Shown here piece by piece: positions 1 through 8,982 of a stretch of DNA of 64,000 bases. Position 1 is the first letter of the stretch, and each line of letters opens with the position of its first letter. The translations under genes were made by a program, and so were the position numbers. This DNA comes from Alteromonadaceae bacterium BrNp21-10 (GTDB lineage: Bacteria; Pseudomonadota; Gammaproteobacteria; Enterobacterales; Alteromonadaceae), in assembly GCA_030418115.1 (NCBI GenBank), contig JAUHQD010000008.1:62001-126000 (forward strand). Reading direction: 5' to 3'. Below the pieces are notes generated by a model, which saw only the letters and a list, made by a program, of their open reading frames with translations, was not told the DNA's origin and did not search any database.

Positions 1-333
1 ATTTTTGCTGTTACCGGCACCGCCATTATGAAATCGGCCACCGAGCACCTCAGTGGCATCAACATGATTGAAGAGCTGACCTTTGCAACTTGGGTTGCCA
101 ATAATCGCTTAGCTGATGTGCACCTTGAACAAAAATGGCCGCTGAAAAATAATCTCAAAGGCTCCCAAGACATGGCTGGCCGCACTTGGTACTGGCAACA
201 AACAGTAATCGAAACCTTGGATGAAGATTTACGCATGGTCGAGGTTCGTGTCGGCCTCAACGAAGATGGCACCTCCAGTGTTACCTCCGTACAAACCTAT
301 ATTGCCAAGCCGCAAGTAGTCAAAAAAACATGA
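1..333 (+). CDS. gspI: Type II secretion minor pseudopilin GspI (5' end outside window)
   Basis: The reading frame is open from base 1, so the prepilin leader and most of the hydrophobic N-terminal helix lie upstream of the window. What remains begins IFAVTGTAIMKSATEH and continues into FATWVANNRLAD, the conserved helix of GspI, followed by a small beta domain with WYWQQTV. GspI is the minor pseudopilin that nucleates the GspI-J-K tip of the type II secretion pseudopilus in the inner membrane and periplasm. Its TGA stop overlaps the gspJ ATG (ATGA), so translation is coupled. Assignment rests on the motif and on the downstream gspJ-K-L-M-N order. Confidence 0.93.
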   Translation: MFAVTGTAIMKSATEHLSGINMIEELTFATWVANNRLADVHLEQKWPLKNNLKGSQDMAGRTWYWQQTVIETLDEDLRMVEVRVGLNEDGTSSVTSVQTYIAKPQVVKKT

Positions 334-932
334 ATACGTCTCGCGGTTTTACTTTACTGGAAATCCTTATCGCCTTAGCGATTTTTACCTTAATTGGTTT
401 AGCCTCCAATGCGGTACTAACCTCGGTTTTAAACAGCGATCGATTATCCACCCAGCGCTTTGATCAACTGCAAACCCTACAACGCGCAATGATGACCATT
501 GAGCGAGATGTTCTACAAGCATTGCCCCGGCATATTCGTATAGAAGGTGAGGCCAGCGACACCACCCTAAGTGGCGGCCAAGGTGAATTTGAAAGCGAGT
601 TTTACGGCATCGGTTTTGTTCGTGGTGGTTGGCACAATCCCCAATTAGTACTACCGCGCAGCACTCTACAACCGGTGGTTTATCGAGTCCAAGAAGGCAC
701 ATTACAACGGGTATACAGCAACTATGTAGACAACGTGGTGGGGGCAGAACCTCGAATCAAAAACATTCTTGACGGTGTGGAAGGCTTCTCTATTGAGTTT
801 GTTGCTGATGCAGAGAGTGACAGTGAAGCCTACGCAGGTAATGACTTACCCAAAGCCATTCGCATCATGCTTAATTTAACCGCCTTTGGTGATATACAAC
901 GCACCTTTTTACTGACTCCGGTAAATCAATGA
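330..932 (+). CDS. gspJ: Type II secretion minor pseudopilin GspJ
   Basis: A 200-residue protein starting MNTSRGFTLLEILIALAIF: a type IV prepilin leader with the G|FTLLE cleavage site and Glu at +5, then a hydrophobic helix (about residues 7-28). PilD-type peptidase would cleave after Gly6. The rest is the GspJ beta domain, with GFVRGGWHNPQ and a C-terminal PKAIRIML-type strand. GspJ forms the pseudopilus tip with GspI and GspK. It overlaps gspI and gspK by ATGA at both ends, typical of a tightly coupled secretion operon. Confidence 0.95.
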   Translation: MNTSRGFTLLEILIALAIFTLIGLASNAVLTSVLNSDRLSTQRFDQLQTLQRAMMTIERDVLQALPRHIRIEGEASDTTLSGGQGEFESEFYGIGFVRGGWHNPQLVLPRSTLQPVVYRVQEGTLQRVYSNYVDNVVGAEPRIKNILDGVEGFSIEFVADAESDSEAYAGNDLPKAIRIMLNLTAFGDIQRTFLLTPVNQ

Positions 933-1906
933 ATAGGCAAAAAGGTGTCGCGCTGATTATTGTGCTTTTAGTGGTGGCTATTGTCACTGTACTGGCAACA
1001 GAAATGGGCGGTCGCCTACAATTACAAATGCGCCGCGCGCAGAATATTACCGACAATAATCAAGCTTATTGGTACGCCATGGGTGCGGAAGAATTTGCGC
1101 GTAAATCCATTACCACACTCATTGCCGAATCCAATGGAGTAGTCAGTTTATCGCAACCTTGGGCCACTAATGAGTTTAGCTTTCCGGTCACCGGCGGCAG
1201 CATAGAAGCCAAACTGGTGGACATGCAAAGTTGTTTTAATATGAATGCATTGGTCGATGCGACTAGAAGTGCGGGTAACTATACCGCTGCAGATGCCTTT
1301 AAGGTACTGTTAAACAAAGTACAGGCGGATATTCCTGAACTCAATATCGACATTATGACCGATAGTTTGAAAGACTGGCTGGATGACGATGACGACCTAA
1401 CTGGCTACTACGGTGCTGAAGATGCCGAGTATGAATCACGTTTGCATCCATACCTTGCCGCCAATAGTTTAATGGCGCATAAATCCGAATTGCGTTTAGT
1501 CAACGGTGCAGAATCTGTTTGGATCAATGATGTGATGCCCTTGGTCTGTGCCATCCCAGCCGAAGCGGCCTTAAAAATAAACGTTAATACCATAGACGAA
1601 GAGACACTACCGGTGCTGCAAGCCGCGTTAAGCGACCAACTCAGTGATGAAGATGCCAGCAGCATTTTATCCACACGGCCTGAGAAAGGCTATGAGGATA
1701 TAAACGATTTTTTTAATGTTGCCGAGGTTGGCGCTTTGAATTTAACCGCCCCACATAAATTATGGTTCGATATCACCACCCATTATTTTATTTTACATAC
1801 CAATACCCGTTACAATAGTGCGCGCTTTGCCATGTCGAGCGTGTTGAAGATTGACCAAAACAATCAAGTTAAAGTTATTCGCCGTGAATTTGGAGGCCTG
1901 TTTTGA
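929..1906 (+). CDS. gspK: Type II secretion minor pseudopilin GspK
   Basis: A 325-residue protein with a short leader and membrane helix (MNRQKGVALIIVLLVVAIVT), then the large alpha domain typical of GspK (YWYAMGAEEFARKS, LKDWLDDDDD). As usual for GspK, the +5 glutamate of other pseudopilins is absent after the Gly cleavage site. The DDDD stretch near residue 150 lies where GspK binds calcium. GspK caps the pseudopilus tip and may limit its length. It starts inside gspJ (ATGA), and its stop overlaps the gspL TTG start. Confidence 0.95.
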   Translation: MNRQKGVALIIVLLVVAIVTVLATEMGGRLQLQMRRAQNITDNNQAYWYAMGAEEFARKSITTLIAESNGVVSLSQPWATNEFSFPVTGGSIEAKLVDMQSCFNMNALVDATRSAGNYTAADAFKVLLNKVQADIPELNIDIMTDSLKDWLDDDDDLTGYYGAEDAEYESRLHPYLAANSLMAHKSELRLVNGAESVWINDVMPLVCAIPAEAALKINVNTIDEETLPVLQAALSDQLSDEDASSILSTRPEKGYEDINDFFNVAEVGALNLTAPHKLWFDITTHYFILHTNTRYNSARFAMSSVLKIDQNNQVKVIRREFGGLF

Positions 1907-3096
1907 GTGAACAGTTAATAGTACGTCTTGGAGCTGACGAGCACAGCGCTATACATTGGCTAGTGTGGTCAACAGTTGAACAAGAGATTATCGCCTCCGG
2001 TGAGCTGAACAACGCGGCATCATTAGGCAGTTTAAAAGAACGTGCAGGTAGCCGTACGGTGTTGGCGCTGGTGCCTAGTAGTGATGTTTTACTCAAATGG
2101 GTGACATTACCCAATCGCAGTCGTAAAGCTATCGCCGCCATTCCCTATATGCTCGAGGATGAGCTCAATACCGATGTCGATGAGTTGTTTTTTGCTTTAG
2201 GGCCTAAACAAAATGATCTACAAGCAGTGGCCATTGTTAGCATGCAAAAAATGCAGCAGTGGATCCAACTGTTAGACGATGCGGATTTGACTTGTCAGGC
2301 GCTGATCCCCGATGTATTAGCCCTGCCCGTTAGCGAGAACAACTGGTCATTGATGGCATTAGGTGATGAGTGGTTAGTGAAACAAGATCCGTGGCAAGGT
2401 GTGCAAGGTGAGTCGACATGGTTGCTGCCAGCCATGGAATATTCGGCCAAAAAACATGAACAACCGGTGCAGGTTGAATGTTTTGGTGAACTACCGCAAA
2501 TTAAGCTAGCGAATATCGAGTTTGTCCCAGCAGAAATTGATATGCCACTCAAAGCGCTGGCCATCGGCGCTATTGATACCACATTTAATTTACTGCAAGG
2601 TGATTTTAAACCTCGTAAACAAACTACTAATCAATGGCAAAAATGGCGTGTTGCTGCCAGTTTAGCTGCAATAGCCTTGCTATTAACCTTAGTTGACAAA
2701 GGTTTGGAAGTATTCAATCTCAATCAGCAAAAAGAAACATTAAAAACACAGATAGAGCAAGAATACCAACGTGCATTTCCGAATGGTGGCCGCTATCGGA
2801 ATATCAAGTCACATATGGGCAAGTTACTCAATAGCCTGCAAAAGAATGGTGGTGATGCGTCGATGCTACTCATGCTGTCGCAGCTCTCTGATGCCTTCAC
2901 CGACAGTAATGTTAAGCCCCAAAATTTTAAATTTGATCAAGGGCGAGCAGAAATACGCATGCTCGCGGTTGCGCAAAATTTTAATGCCTTGGAGAAGTTC
3001 AAGACCTTAGCTCAACAAGCTGGGTTTGACGTCGAACAAGGGGCCATTAATAACAAAGGAAGTCAGGTGACCAGCTCACTGACATTGAAAGGTTGA
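1903..3096 (+). CDS. gspL: Type II secretion inner-membrane platform protein GspL
   Basis: A 397-residue platform protein. Residues 1-230 form the cytoplasmic actin-like domain that recruits the GspE ATPase; a single membrane helix follows near residues 248-267 (VAASLAAIALLLTLV), then a periplasmic ferredoxin-like domain that pairs with GspM. The start is TTG at 1903 overlapping the gspK TGA. It is supported by a strong GGAGG at 1892-1896, six bases upstream, and no better in-frame ATG exists near the N-terminus. Confidence 0.94.
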   Translation: MSEQLIVRLGADEHSAIHWLVWSTVEQEIIASGELNNAASLGSLKERAGSRTVLALVPSSDVLLKWVTLPNRSRKAIAAIPYMLEDELNTDVDELFFALGPKQNDLQAVAIVSMQKMQQWIQLLDDADLTCQALIPDVLALPVSENNWSLMALGDEWLVKQDPWQGVQGESTWLLPAMEYSAKKHEQPVQVECFGELPQIKLANIEFVPAEIDMPLKALAIGAIDTTFNLLQGDFKPRKQTTNQWQKWRVAASLAAIALLLTLVDKGLEVFNLNQQKETLKTQIEQEYQRAFPNGGRYRNIKSHMGKLLNSLQKNGGDASMLLMLSQLSDAFTDSNVKPQNFKFDQGRAEIRMLAVAQNFNALEKFKTLAQQAGFDVEQGAINNKGSQVTSSLTLKG

Positions 3097-3098
3097 TT

Positions 3099-3584
3099 AT
3101 GTTGAATTCACTCAAACAAAAATATCAACAACTTAGCGAACGTGAACAACGGCTGACACAGATTTCGGCGGTCATTGTTACTATTAGCTTATTTTATTGG
3201 CTGGTATGGGCCCCCATGAGCACTGCTGTGGAACAAGGCCGCCAAGTGGTAAAAGAACAAACCGCGCTTTTACAGTGGGTACAAAATACCGCCGATAAAG
3301 CCGTGCTATTACAACGTAGTGCAGGCAGTGACAGAGCTAAATTTACTGGCTCGCTGCCGCAAACGGTTAATCAAACCGCACAACGCCACAACATTTCGAT
3401 TACGCGTATGCAACCGCAAGCCGACACCTTACAAATATGGGTTGATAAAGCCGCCTTTAATGATGTAATCAGTTGGTTAAACGATATTGAAAGTAAGGGA
3501 ATTAATATTCTCGATGCTGATTTCGCCGACTCCGACGCCCCTGGGCAAGTTAAAATACGCCGTCTGTTATTAGGAAAATCATGA
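3099..3584 (+). CDS. gspM: Type II secretion inner-membrane protein GspM
   Basis: About 161 residues: a short cytoplasmic stretch with KYQQLSEREQRL, one membrane helix (about residues 24-42, ISAVIVTISLFYWLVWAP) and a periplasmic ferredoxin-like domain. GspM partners GspL in the assembly platform. I chose ATG at 3099 because AAAGG at 3088-3092 sits six bases upstream; a TTG at 3093 overlapping the gspL stop is the alternative. The stop overlaps gspN (ATGA). Confidence 0.93.
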   Translation: MLNSLKQKYQQLSEREQRLTQISAVIVTISLFYWLVWAPMSTAVEQGRQVVKEQTALLQWVQNTADKAVLLQRSAGSDRAKFTGSLPQTVNQTAQRHNISITRMQPQADTLQIWVDKAAFNDVISWLNDIESKGINILDADFADSDAPGQVKIRRLLLGKS

Positions 3585-4324
3585 AGTCTACTGTAAAAAT
3601 TGTGCTATCCGCTATTGCACTTTTTCTGTTCTTTTTAATCTGGCATTTACCAGCCACAGTGGTGTTAGATCGCGTAAACCTACCGAAAAATATACGCTTA
3701 AGTGGTGTCAGCGGCACTCTTTGGCAGGGTCATTTGCAACAGCTAGTAGTGAATGGTATTGCTATTAATGATGTTGATTGGCAGTTAGACGCTTTGCCTT
3801 TGTTGATGGCCGAAGTCCAAGCACAGATTGATGCGGGTAATAGCCGGGATATCGAAGAAGTCGCCCTAAGTGGACAAATCAGTTTATCAACCGACCACAT
3901 TCAATTAAGCGATGCACAGGTTTATGTGCCCGCCAGTACACTATTAGCACAAGTTAAACTTCCGTTGCCTATTGATGCCCAAGGACGCTTCAGCGTGAAT
4001 ATTAGTCAATTAGATTACCCACAAAAATGCCAACAATTAAGTGGCAAGGGCCAATGGTTGAAAGCAGAAGTAACCGGCACCCAAGGGCCGATTGTCTTGG
4101 GTAATTTTGACGCGTTGCTCAGCTGCCAACAAGACGATGTCGCCATTGTTATTCAATCCGGTAATAGCTTTGGTATTGACGCTACGGTATTAGTTAAGCC
4201 GAACGGAAAATATGCCGTTAACGGCAAATTCAAACCCTCTGAATCGCTGCCACAGGAAGTGCATCAGGCCGCAGCCTTTTTTGGTAAAACCGATGCCCAA
4301 GGTTTTTACAACATCAAACTCTAA
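3581..4324 (+). CDS. gspN: Type II secretion protein GspN
   Basis: A 247-residue protein with an N-terminal anchor (about residues 5-28, VKIVLSAIALFLFFLIWHLP) and a periplasmic beta-rich domain with the GspN-type opening LSGVSGTLWQGH. GspN is an accessory component present in only some type II systems; its exact role is not settled. It is the last gene of this operon. Its TAA shares bases with the TAG of the convergent yrfG (bases 4321-4324), so no terminator fits between them. Confidence 0.92.
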   Translation: MKSTVKIVLSAIALFLFFLIWHLPATVVLDRVNLPKNIRLSGVSGTLWQGHLQQLVVNGIAINDVDWQLDALPLLMAEVQAQIDAGNSRDIEEVALSGQISLSTDHIQLSDAQVYVPASTLLAQVKLPLPIDAQGRFSVNISQLDYPQKCQQLSGKGQWLKAEVTGTQGPIVLGNFDALLSCQQDDVAIVIQSGNSFGIDATVLVKPNGKYAVNGKFKPSESLPQEVHQAAAFFGKTDAQGFYNIKL

Positions 4325-5013
4325 CGGCGGAATTTCGATTGATGGATATCCGCTAGCAGATGACGAAAGTCCTCGGTCGCCGCGAAATCATTGATATTAC
4401 GTACCGGCATCTGACTGTCAGGATTACTCACCGCAAGTAAATGGCCAATGCCAAAATCGGCAGCCGCCTGCAAAATATTGACACTATCATCCACAAACAA
4501 CGTGCGCTTTGGGTCAAACTGCAAACGCTGGTGTAATTGTTGCCATAATGATTGGGATTCTTTACTGACACCAAATTCGTGTGTCGATATCAGTTGATCA
4601 ATATGCTGATCTAATTGAGTACGTTCCACCTTCAAGGATAAACTATCTGGGTGGGCATTCGTTACCAATACTACTTTACGACCGGTGGCATGCAACGCGT
4701 CCAAAAACGGCACACTGTCATCACGCATGCGGATCAGATGTTGTATTTCACGTTTAGCAGCCACAATATCCAAATCCAACTGTTGCGACCAATAATCTAG
4801 ACAATACCACTGCAGCGTGCCGACGACTTGCTCGTAGGCAGCATGTATTCGCACTTTTGCCTGCGATACATCAATATTGTGCTTCACCGCTAATTTTTGT
4901 GGTACATGCTCCAGCCAGAAATGGTTATCGAAATGTAAATCCAGTAAAGTACCATCCATATCCAGTAAAACAGTGTCAATTTCGTTCCATACGAGCATAG
5001 GCAATTGATTCAA
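4321..5013 (-). CDS. yrfG: HAD-family GMP/IMP nucleotidase YrfG
   Basis: A 230-residue HAD hydrolase with motif I DMDGTLLD (Asp18 nucleophile and Asp20), motif II VTNAHP, a motif III lysine region near VSKESQSLW, and motif IV FVDDSV. The sequence matches YrfG, a cytosolic 5'-nucleotidase reported to prefer GMP and IMP. It is divergent from nudE, as in many gammaproteobacteria, so the 44-bp gap 5014-5057 must hold both promoters. The family assignment is clear; the substrate is from knowledge of the Escherichia coli protein. Confidence 0.9.
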   Translation of the reverse strand: MNQLPMLVWNEIDTVLLDMDGTLLDLHFDNHFWLEHVPQKLAVKHNIDVSQAKVRIHAAYEQVVGTLQWYCLDYWSQQLDLDIVAAKREIQHLIRMRDDSVPFLDALHATGRKVVLVTNAHPDSLSLKVERTQLDQHIDQLISTHEFGVSKESQSLWQQLHQRLQFDPKRTLFVDDSVNILQAAADFGIGHLLAVSNPDSQMPVRNINDFAATEDFRHLLADIHQSKFRR

Positions 5014-5057
5014 GACAAGTTATAGTAAGGGTGAATCTATTCTAACCTGTCAAGGAA

Positions 5058-5618
5058 ATGAGTAAAACCGTGCCACCTAAAGTTCTGCCGACAATTCATC
5101 ATCGTCAACAGGTTGCCAGCAGCAAATTATTCCGTATTGAATCGCTCGATTTAGAGTTCAGCAATGGCGTCAATCGTCAGTATGAACGCATGCAAAGCTC
5201 CGGTCGTGGTGCTGTGATGATGATCCCGTTTATTGATGAACAAACATTCTTATTAGTTCGTGAATATGCGGCGGGCACACATTCCTATCAGTTAGGCTTC
5301 CCTAAAGGACTTATTGACCCCGGCGAAACCCCAGAGCAAGCAGGCAACCGTGAGCTAATGGAAGAAGTTGGCTATGGCGCAAAGTCCCTGACTTTCCTAC
5401 ACTCTATGAGTATGGCTCCGGCTTTTTTCAATTCTAAAATGACGATACTGATTGCTCAGAATTTATTTTCAGAATCACGTGTCGGCGACGAGCCTGAGCC
5501 ATTAGAAGTGGTTCATTGGCGAGTAGATGATATCCCCAATTTACTAGCACAAGAAGATTTTACTGAAGCGCGCAGTATCGCCGCACTACTACTAATGGAA
5601 AAATGGTTAAGGAGTTAA
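5058..5618 (+). CDS. nudE: ADP compounds hydrolase NudE (Nudix)
   Basis: A 186-residue Nudix hydrolase with a complete Nudix box, G84-x5-E90-x7-R98-E99-L-x-E-E-x-G105. It cleaves ADP-ribose, diadenosine polyphosphates and NADH in E. coli. ATG at 5058 follows AAGGAA. It precedes cysQ directly: the SD of cysQ lies within the last codons of nudE, so the two are co-transcribed. Pairing with cysQ and yrfG makes a small nucleotide clean-up group. Confidence 0.94.
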   Translation: MSKTVPPKVLPTIHHRQQVASSKLFRIESLDLEFSNGVNRQYERMQSSGRGAVMMIPFIDEQTFLLVREYAAGTHSYQLGFPKGLIDPGETPEQAGNRELMEEVGYGAKSLTFLHSMSMAPAFFNSKMTILIAQNLFSESRVGDEPEPLEVVHWRVDDIPNLLAQEDFTEARSIAALLLMEKWLRS

Positions 5619-5620
5619 TA

Positions 5621-6445
5621 GTGACAGAGCCAGACCGGCAACGATTACTCGAGATAGCCAAACAAGCGGCAAAAGATGCAGGCGCCGTAGTTTGGGAAAT
5701 TTATGATTCCGGTGACTACGAAAGTTATCAAAAGACCGATGACTCACCGGTGACATCAGCAGATTATAAAGCTCACGATATTATTGAGTCTAGATTACAA
5801 GCTCTAACGCCCGACATTCCCATTATGTCCGAAGAACAAGTTAATGCCCCCTTATCTGAACGCCAGAACTGGCCGCGTTACTGGCTTATAGATCCCATAG
5901 ATGGTACTCAAGAGTTTGTTGCCCGTAGCGGTGATTTTGCTGTCAATATTGCCTTAATCGAAAATAATCAACCCGCCATTGGCGTTATTTATTGGCCCGC
6001 TGGTGATACGCTTTATTATGCCAGCAAGGATCATGGTGCGTTTAAGCAAAGTGCCAATGAATCAGGTCCAATCAAGGTAAAACATTTTTCAGCACCGGAT
6101 ACCGATGTGATTACAATTGCCATCAGTCGCCGTCAATCTCGTGAAAATGTGTTGTCACGGCTCAATCAAGACCGCGAGTTCCATACCTTACCTGCGGGTA
6201 GTTGCTCCTTAAAAGCCTGTTTTATTGCCGAAGGTAAAGCAGATATGTTTATGCGCTTAGGGGTCACCGGTGAATGGGATACTGGTGCAGCAGAATGTAT
6301 TATTAACGAAGCCGGCGGCAGCATTGTTGCTGTAGACTTTAATCCGCTCACCTATAATCAACGAGAAATTCTAACCAACCCGAATTTTTTAGTGCTGGGC
6401 GATCCACAAATCAACTGGACCAACGTGGTCCAATATTATGAGTAA
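5621..6445 (+). CDS. cysQ: 3'(2'),5'-bisphosphate nucleotidase CysQ
   Basis: An inositol-monophosphatase-fold enzyme that removes the 3' phosphate of PAP, a by-product of sulfate activation. Metal and substrate motifs are present: MSEEQ (about residue 70), LIDPIDGTQEF (about residue 92) and GEWDTGAAE near residue 215. I place the start at GTG 5621 because AAGGAG (5609-5614) lies six bases upstream; an ATG at 5603 inside nudE has no ribosome site. The length of about 274 residues is slightly longer than the E. coli enzyme. Confidence 0.94.
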   Translation: MTEPDRQRLLEIAKQAAKDAGAVVWEIYDSGDYESYQKTDDSPVTSADYKAHDIIESRLQALTPDIPIMSEEQVNAPLSERQNWPRYWLIDPIDGTQEFVARSGDFAVNIALIENNQPAIGVIYWPAGDTLYYASKDHGAFKQSANESGPIKVKHFSAPDTDVITIAISRRQSRENVLSRLNQDREFHTLPAGSCSLKACFIAEGKADMFMRLGVTGEWDTGAAECIINEAGGSIVAVDFNPLTYNQREILTNPNFLVLGDPQINWTNVVQYYE

Positions 6446-7031
6446 ATACGAAATGAGAATATCTAGTCTTGTACTTTCCACTGCACTGCTATGCAGCACC
6501 AATGCCTTTGCCGATTGGCAATTAGCCAACGATCAATCAACACTTAACTTCATTTCTACTAAAAATGCCAAGGTCACAGAACTACATAAACTGAAATCAA
6601 TGTCGGGCGCTATTGATGACGCTGGTAACGCCATTGTTAAATTAGACTTAAGCTCAGTGGATACTGGCATTGAAATCCGCGACCAGCGCATGTTAGCGCA
6701 CTTATTTGATGTTGCACGTTTTGCCAACGCCACGGTTACTTTAAAAGTACCGCAGTCTGCACTAACGTTAAAAGTGGGTCAGCAACAATCACTGACATTG
6801 GATTTTAACGTCGACTTACATGGGGTAAATCAAGTCCTGCCTATTGCAGTGGTAGTCACCGCGCTAGAAGGAGGCAACTTGCATGTGCAATCGACCAAGC
6901 CGGTTATTTTAAGTAGTCAAGCATTTGGCTTAGATGCAGGAATTGAGATGCTACGCTCGTTGGCGAAGTTGGATAATATTGTTACCAGTGTACCGGTAAC
7001 ATTCGCTCTTACTTTTGTTGCGAAAAGCTGA
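6438..7031 (+). CDS. YceI-family periplasmic lipid-binding-type protein
   Basis: A 197-residue secreted protein: a signal peptide to about residue 25 (cleavage likely AFA|DW), then a YceI-like lipocalin-type barrel with DWQLANDQSTLNFIST and VDTGIEIRDQRM. YceI proteins bind polyisoprenoid-like lipids in the periplasm; the ligand here is unknown. The start overlaps the cysQ stop; ATG at 6453 would give a neater signal peptide and is possible. No clear SD is visible for either, so translational coupling to cysQ is likely. Confidence 0.85.
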   Translation: MSKYEMRISSLVLSTALLCSTNAFADWQLANDQSTLNFISTKNAKVTELHKLKSMSGAIDDAGNAIVKLDLSSVDTGIEIRDQRMLAHLFDVARFANATVTLKVPQSALTLKVGQQQSLTLDFNVDLHGVNQVLPIAVVVTALEGGNLHVQSTKPVILSSQAFGLDAGIEMLRSLAKLDNIVTSVPVTFALTFVAKS

Positions 7032-7042
7032 ATAAAATACCG

Positions 7043-7261
7043 TTAATTCTGGAATTTATCCTTCATTACGATATCCACCGACTCATGTAATTCTGAGTAA
7101 ACCAGCAGTGCTTCACCTCGTCGCAGCTGTTGTTTTACTTGGGTTACTTTGTCAGCCAAGCCCACCTCGATATCGCCATAATCAGTACCTTCTCGCAAGA
7201 CAAATCCTTCAATAATATTATCCAACGTTTCTTCATTCAGTTCATCTAATGGGATGATCAT
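7043..7261 (-). CDS. yheU: YheU-family (UPF0270) protein
   Basis: A 72-residue acidic cytosolic protein beginning [20 protein letters not shown], the YheU signature, with REGTDYG in the middle. The function is unknown. In E. coli it lies with yheT and yheS; here yheT follows at 7794-8828 on the same strand, separated by a plus-strand membrane gene. It is convergent with the YceI gene, only 11 bp apart. Confidence 0.9.
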   Translation of the reverse strand: MIIPLDELNEETLDNIIEGFVLREGTDYGDIEVGLADKVTQVKQQLRRGEALLVYSELHESVDIVMKDKFQN

Positions 7262-7477
7262 TTAACACCAACTCTTGTATAAGATTTAACGAAGTTTGAT
7301 ATTAATTTGCGCTGCACTATTTACACCTCAATAGTAAAGATTGTTCAGTACATCTGCTCTATTAAACCAACTCGATGGTATCATTATTAGCTTATTGCTG
7401 TTGGTCTTTGATATTACGTAGAGGATAGTTAGGGATAACAGTTAATTTTCAAATGTACCGCGAATAGGAAGTAAAAA

Positions 7478-7738
7478 ATGGAAATTTATTGGCATGATGT
7501 GATTGGTAATATCGGCGTTGGCCTAATTGTATTAAGTTACTTTCTATTACAGTTAGGAAAAATGTCTAGCGATAAACTGGCGTATTCGGTAACCAATTTA
7601 ATCGGCGCTAATTTTCTACTTATTTCACTGTATTTTAATTTCAATTTGGCATCGGTAGTGATCGAGATTTTTTGGATAGCCATTAGCCTGTATGGCATCA
7701 CCCGCTATATATTAAACAAGAATAAACAATCTAATTAA
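7478..7738 (+). CDS. Small integral membrane protein, CBU_0592-like
   Basis: An 86-residue protein with three predicted membrane segments (about residues 7-26, 36-54 and 58-78), containing IGNIGVGLIVLSYFLLQLG and VTNLIGANFLLISLYFNFN. This pattern matches the CBU_0592 family of small membrane proteins, whose role is unknown. ATG at 7478 is preceded by AGGAAG. It sits alone, inserted between yheU and yheT on the opposite strand. The upstream 216 bp (7262-7477) hold no gene that I can see. Confidence 0.75.
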   Translation: MEIYWHDVIGNIGVGLIVLSYFLLQLGKMSSDKLAYSVTNLIGANFLLISLYFNFNLASVVIEIFWIAISLYGITRYILNKNKQSN

Positions 7739-7765
7739 AAATCATTTTCAACACGCCCTACTTGG

Positions 7766-7782
7766 TTCTGCCATTGGCAGAA
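7766..7782. terminator. Weak convergent hairpin
   Basis: A perfect 7-bp inverted repeat, TTCTGCC-ATT-GGCAGAA, lies between the convergent CBU_0592-like gene and yheT. No U-tract follows on either strand, so it is at most a weak or Rho-assisted terminator. Confidence 0.35.
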
Positions 7783-7793
7783 TGCAATCGGTA

Positions 7794-8828
7794 CTAATCG
7801 AAACCTAATTGCTCATCAAAAAACTGTGGCACCCGTTGATGCAACCACACCTTGGGGTGCCATGGCGTTCCTTGCATAAATCCAACATGACCACCATGTT
7901 CACTGAGTTCAATAGTGATTGCCGGCGATAACTGTTGAGCTGGCGGAATAATTTCTGGCGTCATAAAGGGATCATCTTTGGCATGCAGTACTAGCGTGGG
8001 GATATTCACTTTCTGTGTAAAGCCAATGGCGCTGCACTTATCATAATAGTCTTGCGCACCATTAAACTGGTGTAACGGTGCCGTCACATACTCATCGAAT
8101 TCGCGAAAAGTGGTTAGTTTTTTTAAGGAGTCGAGAGAAATATCCAGATATTGGCTGTAGTCCAATATCGCCATTTTCGCAGTAAGCTTTCTCACCATGC
8201 TTCGTAGTAAGTATTTTTGATAATTATTAGAAAAGCCATGATTAATGGCAGCAGCACAGTCTTCTAGACGAAATGGTGGTGATACGCACACTGCAGCTTT
8301 TAAAATCTTTTGAGTGGGATTTTCACCAAGTAATTTAAGTAACATATTAGCGCCCAGTGAAAAACCCACTGCCACTTTATTGATGCTAGGAAATTGTTTC
8401 TCTAGCCAGTTAATACAATACAATGCATCACCGGTATCACCAGAATGGTAGGCTCGATGTAAGCGATTCGCTTCATTGCTACAGCCACGAAAGTGCATCA
8501 TTACGGCATGCCAGCCACGTTGGGCCATCACCGCCAGCATATCCCGTGCATAATGAGACTTAGCGGAACCTTCAAGGCCATGAAACAACACTGCAATACC
8601 CTTGCTTTTCTGGGGTTTTGGTGTCCAACTTAAGTCAACAAAGTCACCATCGGGTAATTCAAGACGCTGCCAAGTCAAATCAACTTGCTTACGTTTTTGT
8701 AAATAACGCGGCCACACGGTCTGCATATGGCGGTTCTTAGCCCACCATGCTGGTATAAATTGACTGGTTATAATTTTTCCGTAATGACTATCTGACACTG
8801 CTACCATTGACCCCAAGGTCATATTCAC
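7794..8828 (-). CDS. yheT: YheT-family alpha/beta hydrolase
   Basis: A 344-residue alpha/beta hydrolase with the opening PAWWAKNRHMQTVWPRYLQ typical of YheT (AB-hydrolase 4 family), oxyanion segment LFHGLEGSAKSHY, nucleophile elbow GFSLGANM and a late His in SEHGGHVGF; an Asp in HAKDDPFM completes the triad. No signal peptide is evident; related eukaryotic proteins are membrane-associated esterases. The substrate is unknown. The N-terminus may be a few residues shorter than given, as several Met codons are available. Confidence 0.9.
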   Translation of the reverse strand: MNMTLGSMVAVSDSHYGKIITSQFIPAWWAKNRHMQTVWPRYLQKRKQVDLTWQRLELPDGDFVDLSWTPKPQKSKGIAVLFHGLEGSAKSHYARDMLAVMAQRGWHAVMMHFRGCSNEANRLHRAYHSGDTGDALYCINWLEKQFPSINKVAVGFSLGANMLLKLLGENPTQKILKAAVCVSPPFRLEDCAAAINHGFSNNYQKYLLRSMVRKLTAKMAILDYSQYLDISLDSLKKLTTFREFDEYVTAPLHQFNGAQDYYDKCSAIGFTQKVNIPTLVLHAKDDPFMTPEIIPPAQQLSPAITIELSEHGGHVGFMQGTPWHPKVWLHQRVPQFFDEQLGFD

Positions 8829-8982
8829 TTAGTTAAAAAACGAATCTATTTCGACGCTTTTATTTTCGCCAAAAACTGAACGACGAATTTCACACTAGTT
8901 CCAGTACAAACACAAGATTCTATAGGAATAATTGGCAACTTTTTAACAGCTTTTTAGAAGGTCTGACAAACTTCAGCTCAGT

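Noticed and set aside
385-702. Antisense ORF of 105 residues inside gspJ, and similar shadows throughout
   Set aside because: They run opposite to clear genes, show no recognisable domain or ribosome site and arise from codon bias.
7430-7446. TAGGGATAACAG then TTAAT, a near match to the I-SceI homing endonuclease site
   Set aside because: Only the first twelve bases match exactly, with no intron, intein or endonuclease gene nearby; a chance resemblance.
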